Shown here in pieces: positions 1 through 8,476 of a stretch of DNA of 64,000 nucleotides. The position numbers and the translations under genes were made by a program. The notes under the pieces are model-generated. The model ran no database searches, was not told where the DNA came from, and was given only the letters and a program-made list of their open reading frames with translations. Origin of the DNA: Deltaproteobacteria bacterium (GTDB lineage Bacteria; Desulfobacterota; DSM-4660; Desulfatiglandales; HGW-15); assembly GCA_020060215.1 (NCBI GenBank), contig JAGVAP010000112.1:20676-84675 (forward strand), written 5' to 3'. Position 1 is the first letter of the stretch; each line of letters opens with the position of its first letter.

Positions 1-2
1 TA

Positions 3-1100
3 CAGATCCCGACCGGGGTCCTGGCCGACGTCTGGGGCGCCCGCAGGATCCTTGGGACCGGCGCCCTTGTAGCCGCCCTGGGAGGCCTCCTCTTCGCCTT
101 CGCCCCCAACATCCTGGCGGCCAACCTGGGGAGACTGCTGATCGGCGCTTCCGTGGGGGTGGCCTGGGTGGCCATGCTCAAACTCGCGACGAACTGGTTT
201 CCGCCCCATCGCTTCGCCCTTGCCACGGGGCTGGGGCTCTTCGTAGGCCTTGGCGGCGCCGTATCCGCAGGGGTTCCCCTTCGGTTCCTCGTGGATCACT
301 TCGGGTGGCGCCCGGTGATGGGGGCCTCCGGGGCGGTGACCTTCGTCATCGGCCTGCTGATCTGGATCGTGGTCAGGGACGATCCGCGCGAGAGAGGGTT
401 CTTGAGTTATGCCCCGGCCCCGAAGGCCGGCCCCTCCGGCTCCCTCCTGGGCGGACTGAAGACCGTGCTCCGCTACAGGAACGTCTGGCTCCTTTCCATT
501 GCACCAGGGGGGGTCGTGGGTCCTCTGCTCTCGTTTGCAGGACTGTGGGGGGTCCCTTTTCTCTCCACTCACTATGAGATGTCGCCTTCGACCAGTTCGG
601 CATTCACTTCGACCCTGCTGGTGGCGTGGGCGGTCGGGAGTCCTGCCCTCGGCGCGCTCTCGGACCGGGTCAACCGCAGGAAGGCGGTCTACCTGTGGGG
701 GGCCCTGGCCGCGTGCGGCGGCTGGCTGGTCCTCCTCTTCATTCCCGGACTGCCGCTCTGGACCGTGGCCGCACTGTGCATCCTGATCGGCTTCTCATCC
801 GGGGTCATCATCCTCGGCTTCGCCTTTGCAAGGGAATCGGTGCCGCCCGATCTCACGGGCACCGCCGGGGCGGTCGTCAATATGGGAATTATGTTGGGTC
901 CTACGGTCCTCCAGCCTTCCATGGGATGGGTGCTGGACCGATACTGGGAGGGGGGAATGGCAGGGGGGGTGCGCATCTACGGCCTGGGGGCTTACCAGCA
1001 GGCATTTCTCATCATGATCGCGGGGTCCATCCTGGCGGTCGTCCTGATCGCGTTGACGATCGAGACCCGTTGCCGCCAGATGGTCGGAGCTGAAACGTGA
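3..1100 (+). CDS. MFS transporter, 5' truncated by window edge
   Basis: Major facilitator superfamily permease of the inner membrane. The reading frame is open from the first bases of the window, so the start lies to the left; about 365 residues remain. The visible part opens with the motif-A-type loop GVLADVWGARR that follows TM2 in MFS proteins. A second such loop, GALSDRVNRRK, lies halfway, so roughly TM3-TM12 are present. The rest is strongly hydrophobic. The stop overlaps the GTG start of the next gene by four bases (GTGA), which indicates translational coupling with the EamA exporter. The substrate cannot be told from sequence; uptake or exchange of an organic anion is typical of such soil and sediment MFS proteins. 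Confidence 0.88.
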   Translation, partial: QIPTGVLADVWGARRILGTGALVAALGGLLFAFAPNILAANLGRLLIGASVGVAWVAMLKLATNWFPPHRFALATGLGLFVGLGGAVSAGVPLRFLVDHFGWRPVMGASGAVTFVIGLLIWIVVRDDPRERGFLSYAPAPKAGPSGSLLGGLKTVLRYRNVWLLSIAPGGVVGPLLSFAGLWGVPFLSTHYEMSPSTSSAFTSTLLVAWAVGSPALGALSDRVNRRKAVYLWGALAACGGWLVLLFIPGLPLWTVAALCILIGFSSGVIILGFAFARESVPPDLTGTAGAVVNMGIMLGPTVLQPSMGWVLDRYWEGGMAGGVRIYGLGAYQQAFLIMIAGSILAVVLIALTIETRCRQMVGAET

Positions 1101-2014
1101 AGACATCCCGGGGCTACCTCTACGTCCTCCTGGCCGCCCTCATGTGGGCCTCGTCGGGCACCGCCGGAAAGGCCCTTTTCGAAGGGGGCATGACACCGTT
1201 CGAACTGGTCCAGATCCGGGTGACCCTCTCCTCCGTGCTGCTCGGGCTGGCGCTCGCTCTCTCGCCGAGAGAGTACCTGAAGATCCGGCCCAGGGACGTC
1301 GGGTATTTCCTCGTGCTCGGGGGGGCGGGCATGGCGCTGGTCCAGGGCACCTACTTTTTCACCATCAGCCGGATCCAGGTGGCCGCCGCCATCCTGATCC
1401 AGTACCTGTCCCCCTTCTTCGTCGCCTTCTATTCCATCCTCTTCTGGAAAGAGCGGTTTACGGGCCTGAAGGTGCTGGCCCTGCTTCTCTCCTTCGGCGG
1501 CTGTTATCTGGTGGTAGGGGGATACGATCTGGAACTCCTGAAGATGAACCGCGTCGGGATCCTGGTCGGCCTCTGCTCATCCGTCCTCTTTGCGGTGTAC
1601 AGCCTGATGGGGGAGCGGGGAATGCACCGGTACCGGCCGTGGACCGTCCTCTTCTATGCCCTCTTGTTTGCAGCGCTCAGCTGGCATATCTTCTATGACC
1701 CTTTCCACTATCTGAAGGCCGGGTTCACCCGGGCGCAGTGGGGCTGGCTCCTCTACATCAGCGTGGTCGGGACCATCCTGCCCTTCGGGCTCTACTTCAT
1801 GGGGGTGAACCTCATCCGCTCCACGCGGGCGAGCATCACCGCGACCCTCGAGCCGATCTCGGCCGGGTTCATGGCCTTCCTCTTCATCGGCGAGATCCTC
1901 GGGCCGATCCAGATCTTGGGAGGCATCCTGGTGATCGGTGCGGTGGTCCTGCTGCAGCTCAGGCACGAGTCGGACACGCTCGCGCCTGAGCTGATCAGGT
2001 CCGATCGGAAATAG
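1097..2014 (+). CDS. EamA/DMT family transporter
   Basis: A 305-residue inner-membrane permease of the drug/metabolite transporter superfamily. It has about ten hydrophobic helices arranged as two EamA repeats. The first contains MWASSGTAGKALFEGG. The second ends in LEPISAGFMAFLFIGEIL, the characteristic glutamate-rich end of an EamA repeat. Family members usually export amino acids or other small metabolites. The GTG start overlaps the stop of the MFS gene, so the two are probably one transcript. The C-terminus is short and charged. No regulatory signal is visible between the two genes, and the substrate is unknown. Confidence 0.88.
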   Translation: MKTSRGYLYVLLAALMWASSGTAGKALFEGGMTPFELVQIRVTLSSVLLGLALALSPREYLKIRPRDVGYFLVLGGAGMALVQGTYFFTISRIQVAAAILIQYLSPFFVAFYSILFWKERFTGLKVLALLLSFGGCYLVVGGYDLELLKMNRVGILVGLCSSVLFAVYSLMGERGMHRYRPWTVLFYALLFAALSWHIFYDPFHYLKAGFTRAQWGWLLYISVVGTILPFGLYFMGVNLIRSTRASITATLEPISAGFMAFLFIGEILGPIQILGGILVIGAVVLLQLRHESDTLAPELIRSDRK

Positions 2015-2054
2015 CCGGTACGGGGACCTCTTGCATGAAACTTCACCACCTGTA

Positions 2055-2217
2055 GGGCTGACACCCGAAACCTGACCCTTTTATGAAGAGGTTTCAGGTT
2101 TCAGTGTTCAGGTGTCAGGAGATGGATTGATTACCGGGCTGACACCCGACACCTGACACCTTTTATTAAATTTTCGTCCAGTTAGAGGTTTCAGGTTTCA
2201 GTGTTCAGGTGTCAGGA
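2055..2217. repeat. Paired direct and inverted intergenic repeats
   Basis: Two identical 34-base copies occur at 2087-2120 and 2184-2217, each containing TTCAGGTTTCAGTGTTCAGG. A second near-identical pair, beginning GGGCTGACACCCGA, lies at 2055-2084 and 2136-2165. The second pair contains CCTGACACC, which is complementary to GGTGTCAGG in the first pair, so the block can fold into long hairpins. It fills the space between the convergent EamA and aldolase genes. It may act as a terminator or be a REP-like mobile remnant. Confidence 0.75.
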
Positions 2218-2227
2218 AGGACGCGTA

Positions 2228-2965
2228 CTACCGCCGGCGCGCCGATGGGTCGTTCCACGGATCCATGGCCTCGTAATGAGCCCACACATGGCTGAAGAAC
2301 TCCTCCTTCCGCCTGCCGGTCAGGACGCTGTGCGTCTCATCCGTGGAAACGGCGTGGGGCTTCCCCAGCACGGTGGCGAGCCACTGCAGATGAGCCGTTT
2401 CCTCCAATGCAAAGGCCACGATGCAGGCATTCTCAATGGTGTCGCCGACGTTCACGGTCCCGTGGTTTCTCAGGATCAGTGCATAACCGTTCCCCAGGGC
2501 CCTGCCGACCCTCTCCCCCCTCTCCGGGGTTTCGATCTGCCGGTCGAACTCCAGGATCGGTACCATGGGAGAAAAGATGCTGCCCCGGTTGCCCACAGGG
2601 AGGATGTTCACTCCGGCGACGCCGAAGGAAGTGGCATAGGTTGAATGGGTGTGGACCACCGCATTGACGTCCGGGCGGGCGCGCAGGACGGCCGTGTGGA
2701 TGAAGCGCTCTCCGGCAGAGTCGCTCCTTCCCTCCACCTTGTTTCCGTCCATGTCGATGGTGATGATGTCCTCCACACCGGTGGTGTCCAAGGTCCGGCC
2801 TTCCGCGTGGATGTGCCCCAGCATGCAGATCAGATCGGTTCCCGGGACCCGGGCGCTCACGTGGCCCTTGGTGATCGGCCAGAGGCCTCCCGCCGTCATG
2901 ATCCGGTGAACCTTGGCTAGTCGGGTCTTGATGTCCAGGACGATCTCTGTGTCCACCGCCGCCAT
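2228..2965 (-). CDS. Class II aldolase/adducin family protein
   Basis: A 245-residue cytoplasmic enzyme of the class II aldolase/adducin fold (fuculose-phosphate-aldolase type). The Zn-site residues are visible: E86 in AGERFIH, H105 and H107 in VVHTHS, and H168 in LRNHGT. Members cleave or decarboxylate sugar phosphates or 3-hydroxy/keto acids. The start chosen is the ATG at 2965, preceded by an AAGGAAGGGG ribosome site; the frame stays open further upstream but there it only shadows the neighbouring gene. It is last in a minus-strand run after the TTT solute-binding protein (26-base gap), so it may act on the imported compound. The exact substrate is unknown. Confidence 0.85.
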   Translation of the reverse strand: MAAVDTEIVLDIKTRLAKVHRIMTAGGLWPITKGHVSARVPGTDLICMLGHIHAEGRTLDTTGVEDIITIDMDGNKVEGRSDSAGERFIHTAVLRARPDVNAVVHTHSTYATSFGVAGVNILPVGNRGSIFSPMVPILEFDRQIETPERGERVGRALGNGYALILRNHGTVNVGDTIENACIVAFALEETAHLQWLATVLGKPHAVSTDETHSVLTGRRKEEFFSHVWAHYEAMDPWNDPSARRR

Positions 2966-2991
2966 TTTCCCCTTCCTTTCCGACAGCCCGG

Positions 2992-3963
2992 TCACGGGTT
3001 GGAGACCAGCAGTCCCAGATCCTTGATGATCTGCTTCGTCTTCTGGTCCTCTTCCTGGAAGAAGCGGGAGAAATCGGCCTGGTTCAGATATCTCACGCCG
3101 AGAAAGGTCTTGTTCATCTGATCGATGAAGGCGGGGTCCCTGGAAGTCTTCTCCAGCGCCTGGTTCAACGCGGTGATCACCTCCCTGGGGGTGCCTTTGG
3201 GGGCGAAAACGCCGTGCCAGGAGCCGATCACCAGATCCACGCCCTGCTCCTTCATGGTCGGGATATCCCTGTACAGATCGACGCGTTCGTTGGAGGCGAC
3301 TCCGAGGATCCGGATCTTTCCGCCTTCGAGCATCGGCTTGAAGGGCGCCACGATGTCGAAATCGATGTCGATGTGGCCCCCTGCAAGGGCGGTGACCCGC
3401 TCTGAGCCGCCCTTGAACGGGACCTGGAGGGCCTCGATGCCGCCCGCCTTGAGAAAGGCCGCTGCAAAGATCTGGGCCGAGCTGCCGGGATTGATCCCCG
3501 CGCGCAGCTTCCCGGGGTTCTTCCGCCCGTATTCCAACAGCTCCTTCAAGGTCACCCACGGGGTTTTGGACGACACGGCAATGGAGGCCGGGTCCATGTT
3601 GATGAGCGCGACCAGCTCGTATTCCTTGGCATTCGTGGGAGTCGGTACCGTGTACTGCGCCGTCATGAAGCCGGTGGAGAAGAATCCGAGCGTGTATCCG
3701 TCCGGTTGGGAACCGGCCACTTCCCTGGCTCCAAGCACTCCGCCCGCCCCTGCCTTGTTCACGATGACCACCGGTTGCCCAAGGTTCGTCTTCAGGAACT
3801 GGGAAACGATACGGCCGGTCAGATCGGTTCTCCCCCCCGGAGGATAGGGAACCACCATGGTCACTGCCTTGGAGGGGTAACCCTGGGCCGACAGGGGTGA
3901 GTTTAATGAAGTGATTGCGATCAGGCTCAGGAGCAGCGTGAAGACGACCTTTCTGGTGATCAT
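2992..3963 (-). CDS. TTT-type (TctC/Bug) solute-binding protein, orphan
   Basis: A 323-residue periplasmic binding protein of the tripartite tricarboxylate transporter family. It has a Sec signal peptide (MITRKVVFTLLLSL...) and the family hallmarks VPYPPGGRTDLTGR and VNKAGAGGVLGA. It binds a carboxylated solute for a TctA/TctB permease, but no permease lies beside it. It closely resembles the second TctC at 28.6 kb, which does have TctB and TctA. The start sits two bases after the stop of the FRG gene, and its ribosome site AGGGAGG lies inside the end of that gene, so the two are translationally linked. An aldolase gene follows. Confidence 0.9.
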   Translation of the reverse strand: MITRKVVFTLLLSLIAITSLNSPLSAQGYPSKAVTMVVPYPPGGRTDLTGRIVSQFLKTNLGQPVVIVNKAGAGGVLGAREVAGSQPDGYTLGFFSTGFMTAQYTVPTPTNAKEYELVALINMDPASIAVSSKTPWVTLKELLEYGRKNPGKLRAGINPGSSAQIFAAAFLKAGGIEALQVPFKGGSERVTALAGGHIDIDFDIVAPFKPMLEGGKIRILGVASNERVDLYRDIPTMKEQGVDLVIGSWHGVFAPKGTPREVITALNQALEKTSRDPAFIDQMNKTFLGVRYLNQADFSRFFQEEDQKTKQIIKDLGLLVSNP

Positions 3964-3965
3964 TT

Positions 3966-4844
3966 CTACCTCCCTTTTTCTAAGGTGTAAGTGGTTAGGA
4001 GATCTTCTACCCTTTTCAACTCACCGCCCGCAGCGGGACATGAGCGCGGCTGATAGTGGCGGCGGAGCCATGAGGCCAACCCGTCCAGGCCCGGGAAGAG
4101 GATCCTCTCCGTGATATTGGCCTGATCCAGTTTGTCCCTGATCTCCCATTTCAACCCTTTGGGGATGATGGTGCGGCGAAAGAGATCCGGGTGTTTGAGC
4201 AGCCAGTCCTCCAGGTTGGCCGTGGGGCTGGACATCACCGAAAAAAAGGCAAACTGGTTGACGATGCGGGCATCGAGAGAAGGGGGTTCGAAGAAGAGGA
4301 GGAGTTCGCCGGGGGCCATTCGGTCGAACTTTCTGATTTCGGGTACGGCCTTGTCCAGCATATCGATGGTGAACACGTTGGCGCCTGCATCGCGCAGTTC
4401 GTCGACGAGGGGGCTTGGGAGGAGCCGGTTTGCCCTCACGTAGTCGAGCTCCCAGATCACGCCGTCCCTGTCGTAGCGATGGGTGTCGCTGGTCGCGAAA
4501 TGCATGGCCACGAAAGGTGAGTAAGTCCAGTCGAGCAGCCTGGTGGGCAATCCGTAGTGCTGTGCCAGGGTCATCCATCTCCAGTCGGACTGCCTGAAGA
4601 GATCGATGGTGCCGAGCTGCGCATATTTCGCGAAATTGCGAAGAAGATGGTACTCCAACTCGGCCCGATCGCCGTAGTTTCTCCTGAAGCTGGTGACCAG
4701 GGGGTAATCCTTGTCCCCCAACCCGCGGAACGCAAAATTGGATCGGAACCGTCCGATTTCCTCTCTCCACGATCCCTGATAAAGCCTCTCGCAGAGCTCG
4801 GCCCACGATTGTACGCGGAGGTCATTTTGTTCTATCAGCGGCAT
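3966..4844 (-). CDS. FRG domain-containing protein
   Basis: A 292-residue protein with an FRG domain, named for its FxFRG motif, seen here as FAFRGLGDKDYPL. The conserved core AQHYGLPTRLLDWT follows. FRG proteins are often found in mobile or defence contexts, and their biochemical role is not settled. The start chosen is the ATG at 4844 (MPLIEQND); the frame is open to 5024 but the extra residues do not look conserved and would overlap the divergent gatE gene. It heads a minus-strand run with the TTT binding protein (two-base gap) and the aldolase. No signal peptide or membrane segment is seen. Confidence 0.72.
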   Translation of the reverse strand: MPLIEQNDLRVQSWAELCERLYQGSWREEIGRFRSNFAFRGLGDKDYPLVTSFRRNYGDRAELEYHLLRNFAKYAQLGTIDLFRQSDWRWMTLAQHYGLPTRLLDWTYSPFVAMHFATSDTHRYDRDGVIWELDYVRANRLLPSPLVDELRDAGANVFTIDMLDKAVPEIRKFDRMAPGELLLFFEPPSLDARIVNQFAFFSVMSSPTANLEDWLLKHPDLFRRTIIPKGLKWEIRDKLDQANITERILFPGLDGLASWLRRHYQPRSCPAAGGELKRVEDLLTTYTLEKGR

Positions 4845-5004
4845 AGATATTGCAAAATTCCTAGGTCCACCAGGGCCCGAGATGAGTTCGATCCATCGGA
4901 CGAAGGTCCTGTTCCAGGCCGTCACACAGTGCCCGTTCAAGTGATCTGACGGGAAACGATCAGCAACGATGCAAGAAGAGAGCCACGAGGGGGACTCGGG
5001 TGCT

Positions 5005-6975
5005 ATGGTATCATCAAAAATCAATCCTCGAAAGAACTATGAGAAGACCCGTGAGGCCGTCGGCTACGTGGCTCGGAGGAAGGCCGCGCAGGCGGACTAC
5101 GACCGGATCGGATTCAGGTCGGGTCTGGAGGTCCATCAGCAGCTCAAGACCGGGCGCAAGCTCTTTTGCCGGTGCACGGCTGGGCTGTATAACGAGAGCG
5201 ACGACTTCGACGCCGAGCTGGTTCGGCATATGCGGCCCACCCTGAGCGAGCTTGGCGAATATGACGGCACGGCGCTGATGGAGTTCAAGACCAGGAAGGA
5301 GATCGTCTATCGAATCAAGAACGATACCGCCTGCACGTATGAGGTGGACGACACGCCGCCTTTCCCCGTGGACCGGGAGTCCCTCGACATCGCCCTTGAG
5401 ATCGCCCTGCTCTGCAAGATGAACATCGTCGGAGAGGTCCACATTACCCGCAAACAGTACCTGGACGGCAGCATCCCCACCGGGTTCCAGCGTACCGCGA
5501 TCATCGGCGTGGAGGGGGAGATCTACCTGAGGGACCGGCCCGTCCGGCTCCTGCAGCTCAGCCTCGAGGAGGACTCCTGCCGGGAGATCTCGGATGTGGG
5601 GCACGTCCGGAAATTCAAGACCGACCGCCTGGGCATGCCGCTGATCGAGACGGTGACCTACCCCGACTGCAGGAATCCGGAAGAGGTCAGGGAGGCCTGC
5701 GACTATATTCGTTTTCTGAACCGGACCACCGGAAAGGTGAGGACCGGGATCGGCACGGGCCGGCAGGATGTCAATGTGAGCTGCCGGGGGGGGACCCGTG
5801 TGGAGATCAAGGGGGTGTCCCATACCAAATGGATCCCGGAGTTGACGCACAATGAGTGCTTCAGGCAGTGGGCGCTGCTGCGGATTGCGGGGATCCTGGG
5901 TCGTGAGGCAGGCGACCCGGCCAAATGGCGCATGGTCCGAAGGGCGGTCTCTCCCGGCGTCTTTACTGCAGACTACAAATGGGTCCGGCGCGCCCGGAAG
6001 ATGCAGTGGAAGATCGTTTGCATCAACCTGCCGCATTTCAAGTCCATCCTTTCCCACTTCACCCAGCCGGGCAGGGTCTTTGCCGACGAGATCAGCGATC
6101 GCCTCAAGGTCATCGCCTGCATCGAAAAACCGAACCTGGTGCACAGCGAAGAGCTGAAGCAGACCCTGACGGCCAGGGACCTGGACAGGATACGTCTGCT
6201 GCTCAAGTCCAGGGACGACGACGCGCAGCTGATCCTCTGGGGGCCGAAAGCGGATATCCCCACCGCCCTGGAGACGGTCGAGGAGCGGTGCAAGATGGCC
6301 TTTGCCGGGGTCCCGAGCGAAACGCGGAAATGTTTCCGTGACGGCACCACCATGTTCGAAAGGGTGCTGCCGGGGCCGGATCGGATGTACCCCGATACGG
6401 ACTCTGCACCGATTCCCCTGGAGGACGAACACATCGAGCGGATCCGGACGAGGCTCCCTTCAGAGGTTCGTGACCGTCTCCGCCGGCTCCAGGGCTGGGG
6501 CGTGCCGGAGGACACCCACCGCTATATCCTCTCCCGCAACCACTTCCCCCTGATCGAAGAGATCGCTCGTGAAACCGGCATCCAGCCCCGTTGGATCGGG
6601 ACCTTTTTCGGCCACCATCTCAAGCACGTCGAGGGGCGTTTCCAGCGGACAGAGGACTTCGACCCCCGCACCCTCCGCGACATGTTCCGCTTCCTGATCG
6701 AGCAGGGGATCGAGGTTACGCTGGCGCGCAGGATGTTGCCCGTGATCTACCAGCATCCCAAGATGGACTTCGAATCCGTGCTCACCACCATCGGGTTCAG
6801 GAAGGTCCCGCGGGAAGAAATCCTGCTGAAGATCCCTTTCCTCCGGGAGAAGTACAGACAGAACGGACGGTCGGACCGGCAGGGGGCCGAGATCCGGTGG
6901 ATCATGGGGCAGCTGCACGAGGTGGCGGTCGGGAACATGAACCTGAGGGAGTTGAGGGAGAACGTACAGGCCTGA
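5005..6975 (+). CDS. gatE: Archaeal-type Glu-tRNA(Gln) amidotransferase subunit E
   Basis: The tRNA-binding and kinase/transamidase subunit of the GatDE complex, which turns Glu-tRNA(Gln) into Gln-tRNA(Gln). From the ATG at 5005 it is 656 residues. The GatB/GatE catalytic cradle is clear: GLEVHQQL, KLFCRC, RPTLSELGEYD, QYLDGSIPTGFQRT, LEEDSCR, DRLGMPLIE and GRQDVNVS. A long C-terminal half matches the insertion plus YqeY-like tail of GatE rather than the shorter GatB. About 35 basic residues precede the core. The alternative ATG at 4969 adds 12 residues. gatD follows 76 bases later. GatDE is characteristic of archaea, so a bacterial copy suggests transfer. Confidence 0.88.
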   Translation: MVSSKINPRKNYEKTREAVGYVARRKAAQADYDRIGFRSGLEVHQQLKTGRKLFCRCTAGLYNESDDFDAELVRHMRPTLSELGEYDGTALMEFKTRKEIVYRIKNDTACTYEVDDTPPFPVDRESLDIALEIALLCKMNIVGEVHITRKQYLDGSIPTGFQRTAIIGVEGEIYLRDRPVRLLQLSLEEDSCREISDVGHVRKFKTDRLGMPLIETVTYPDCRNPEEVREACDYIRFLNRTTGKVRTGIGTGRQDVNVSCRGGTRVEIKGVSHTKWIPELTHNECFRQWALLRIAGILGREAGDPAKWRMVRRAVSPGVFTADYKWVRRARKMQWKIVCINLPHFKSILSHFTQPGRVFADEISDRLKVIACIEKPNLVHSEELKQTLTARDLDRIRLLLKSRDDDAQLILWGPKADIPTALETVEERCKMAFAGVPSETRKCFRDGTTMFERVLPGPDRMYPDTDSAPIPLEDEHIERIRTRLPSEVRDRLRRLQGWGVPEDTHRYILSRNHFPLIEEIARETGIQPRWIGTFFGHHLKHVEGRFQRTEDFDPRTLRDMFRFLIEQGIEVTLARRMLPVIYQHPKMDFESVLTTIGFRKVPREEILLKIPFLREKYRQNGRSDRQGAEIRWIMGQLHEVAVGNMNLRELRENVQA

Positions 6976-7051
6976 GACCCGGCAAGCGGTGAGGACGGCT
7001 TGGGAACATCGAACGAGAGAACCGAAAGAACTTTTTTTGAGGCGAAAGATC

Positions 7052-8437
7052 ATGTCGGACGACATTTTTCAAGGCTACAGGGGAGAGGCCCTGGAGGTGC
7101 TGATCAGGTTTCAGGCGCGCGTATGGGGGCAGGTGGACATCCAGACCACCCGCGGGAAGTTTTCGGGGACCATCCTGCCCCGTGCGGAAAACGACGACGA
7201 CAGGCACATCGTGCTCAAGATCTCCACGGGCTACAACATCGGGATCGATACGCGGACCATCACGCGGATGCAGGAGACCGGTTACAGGAAGGCCAGTTAC
7301 AAGATACCGGAGAAGAGCTTTCCCACGACCCCGGACCTGCCCAGGATCAAGCTGCTCGGCACCGGGGGAACCATCGCATCCAGGCTGGACTACCGGACCG
7401 GGGCGGTGATCCCCGCGTTCAGTCCGGGAGAGCTTTACGGGGCCGTGCCGGAACTGGCGGACATCTGCAACCTGGAGACGGAGAAGATCTTTGCCGTATT
7501 CAGCGAAAACATGGGGCCCAGACAGTACATCGCCCTCGCGAATGCCATTGCCAGGGAGATCGAAAGCGGCGTGGACGGGATCGTGATCGGCCACGGGACC
7601 GACACCCTGCACCACACGGGCGCCGCCCTGACCTTTATGGTGCAGAACCTGCCGGTCCCCGTCGTCCTGGTGGGTTCCCAGCGATCCTCCGACCGGCCCA
7701 GCTCGGATGCCGCCCTGAACCTCATGCACGCCATGTATGCCGCCGGGAACTGCGACATTGCGGAAGTGATGGTGTGCATGTTCGGACCCACGTCGGACGA
7801 ATACGGCCTGCTGCACAAGGGCACCCGGGTGCGGAAGATGCACTCTTCCTACCGCTCGACGTTTCGCACCATCGGCGCGGTGCCCTTGGCCAAGGTGTAC
7901 AGGGACCGTATCGAGTACCTCCACAGGAAGCGGAACTTCAGGCGCAAAGACCGCACCGTCAGGCTGATGCCCTACTTCAGCGACGAGGTCACCATGCTCT
8001 ATTACTACCCGGCCATGAAGCCGGACATCCTGGACAACCTCGTGGACGCCGGGTACCGGGGCGTCGTATTCGTGGGGACCGGGCTGGGGCACGTGAACCG
8101 GGAGCTCTACCCCGCCATCGAGCGCGCCCATGCCAAGGGCGTGCACATGTACATGACCCTCCAGACCATCTGGGGGTACGTGCACATGTTTGTGTACGAC
8201 ACGGGAAGGGACATGATGGCCAAAGGGATCATTCCGGCCGGGAACATGCTGCCGGAAGTCGCCTACATCAAGCTCGGTTGGGCCCTCGGGCAGACCGACG
8301 ACCCCGAGAAGGTGAAAGAGATCATGCTGACCCCCATCAACGACGAGATCACCGACAGGGAGCCTTACAACGGCTATCTGGTGTTTCAGGGAGGGGTCTG
8401 CGAGGTGGAGGAATTCCTCCGAAGGGTGCACAAGTAG
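7052..8437 (+). CDS. gatD: Archaeal-type Glu-tRNA(Gln) amidotransferase subunit D
   Basis: The asparaginase-like glutaminase subunit that supplies ammonia to GatE. It is 461 residues from the ATG at 7052, chosen for its GAGGCG ribosome site; the GTG at 6989 is less likely. An N-terminal GatD domain, about residues 1-95, contains GYNIGID. The L-asparaginase domain follows: LLGTGGTIASRLDYRTGAV with nucleophile T107, then VIGHGTDTLHHTGAAL and QRSSDRPSSDAA. The N-terminal domain and the RLDYRTGAV context separate GatD from ordinary asparaginases. It forms an operon with gatE. It ends 24 bases before the convergent regulator gene. Confidence 0.9.
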   Translation: MSDDIFQGYRGEALEVLIRFQARVWGQVDIQTTRGKFSGTILPRAENDDDRHIVLKISTGYNIGIDTRTITRMQETGYRKASYKIPEKSFPTTPDLPRIKLLGTGGTIASRLDYRTGAVIPAFSPGELYGAVPELADICNLETEKIFAVFSENMGPRQYIALANAIAREIESGVDGIVIGHGTDTLHHTGAALTFMVQNLPVPVVLVGSQRSSDRPSSDAALNLMHAMYAAGNCDIAEVMVCMFGPTSDEYGLLHKGTRVRKMHSSYRSTFRTIGAVPLAKVYRDRIEYLHRKRNFRRKDRTVRLMPYFSDEVTMLYYYPAMKPDILDNLVDAGYRGVVFVGTGLGHVNRELYPAIERAHAKGVHMYMTLQTIWGYVHMFVYDTGRDMMAKGIIPAGNMLPEVAYIKLGWALGQTDDPEKVKEIMLTPINDEITDREPYNGYLVFQGGVCEVEEFLRRVHK

Positions 8438-8457
8438 CACCGTGGCGAAGGGATCCG

Positions 8458-8476
8458 GGGCTCAATGCATGAGCCC
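8458..8476. terminator. Possible bidirectional hairpin between convergent genes
   Basis: A perfect 7-base stem, GGGCTCA/TGAGCCC, with a 5-base loop lies at the junction of gatD and the convergent sigma-54 activator and includes the activator's stop codon. There is no U-run on either side, so a terminator role is only tentative. Confidence 0.3.

Noticed and set aside
2966..3559. Upstream extension of the aldolase frame
   Set aside because: It overlaps the TctC gene in another frame and has shadow-type composition.
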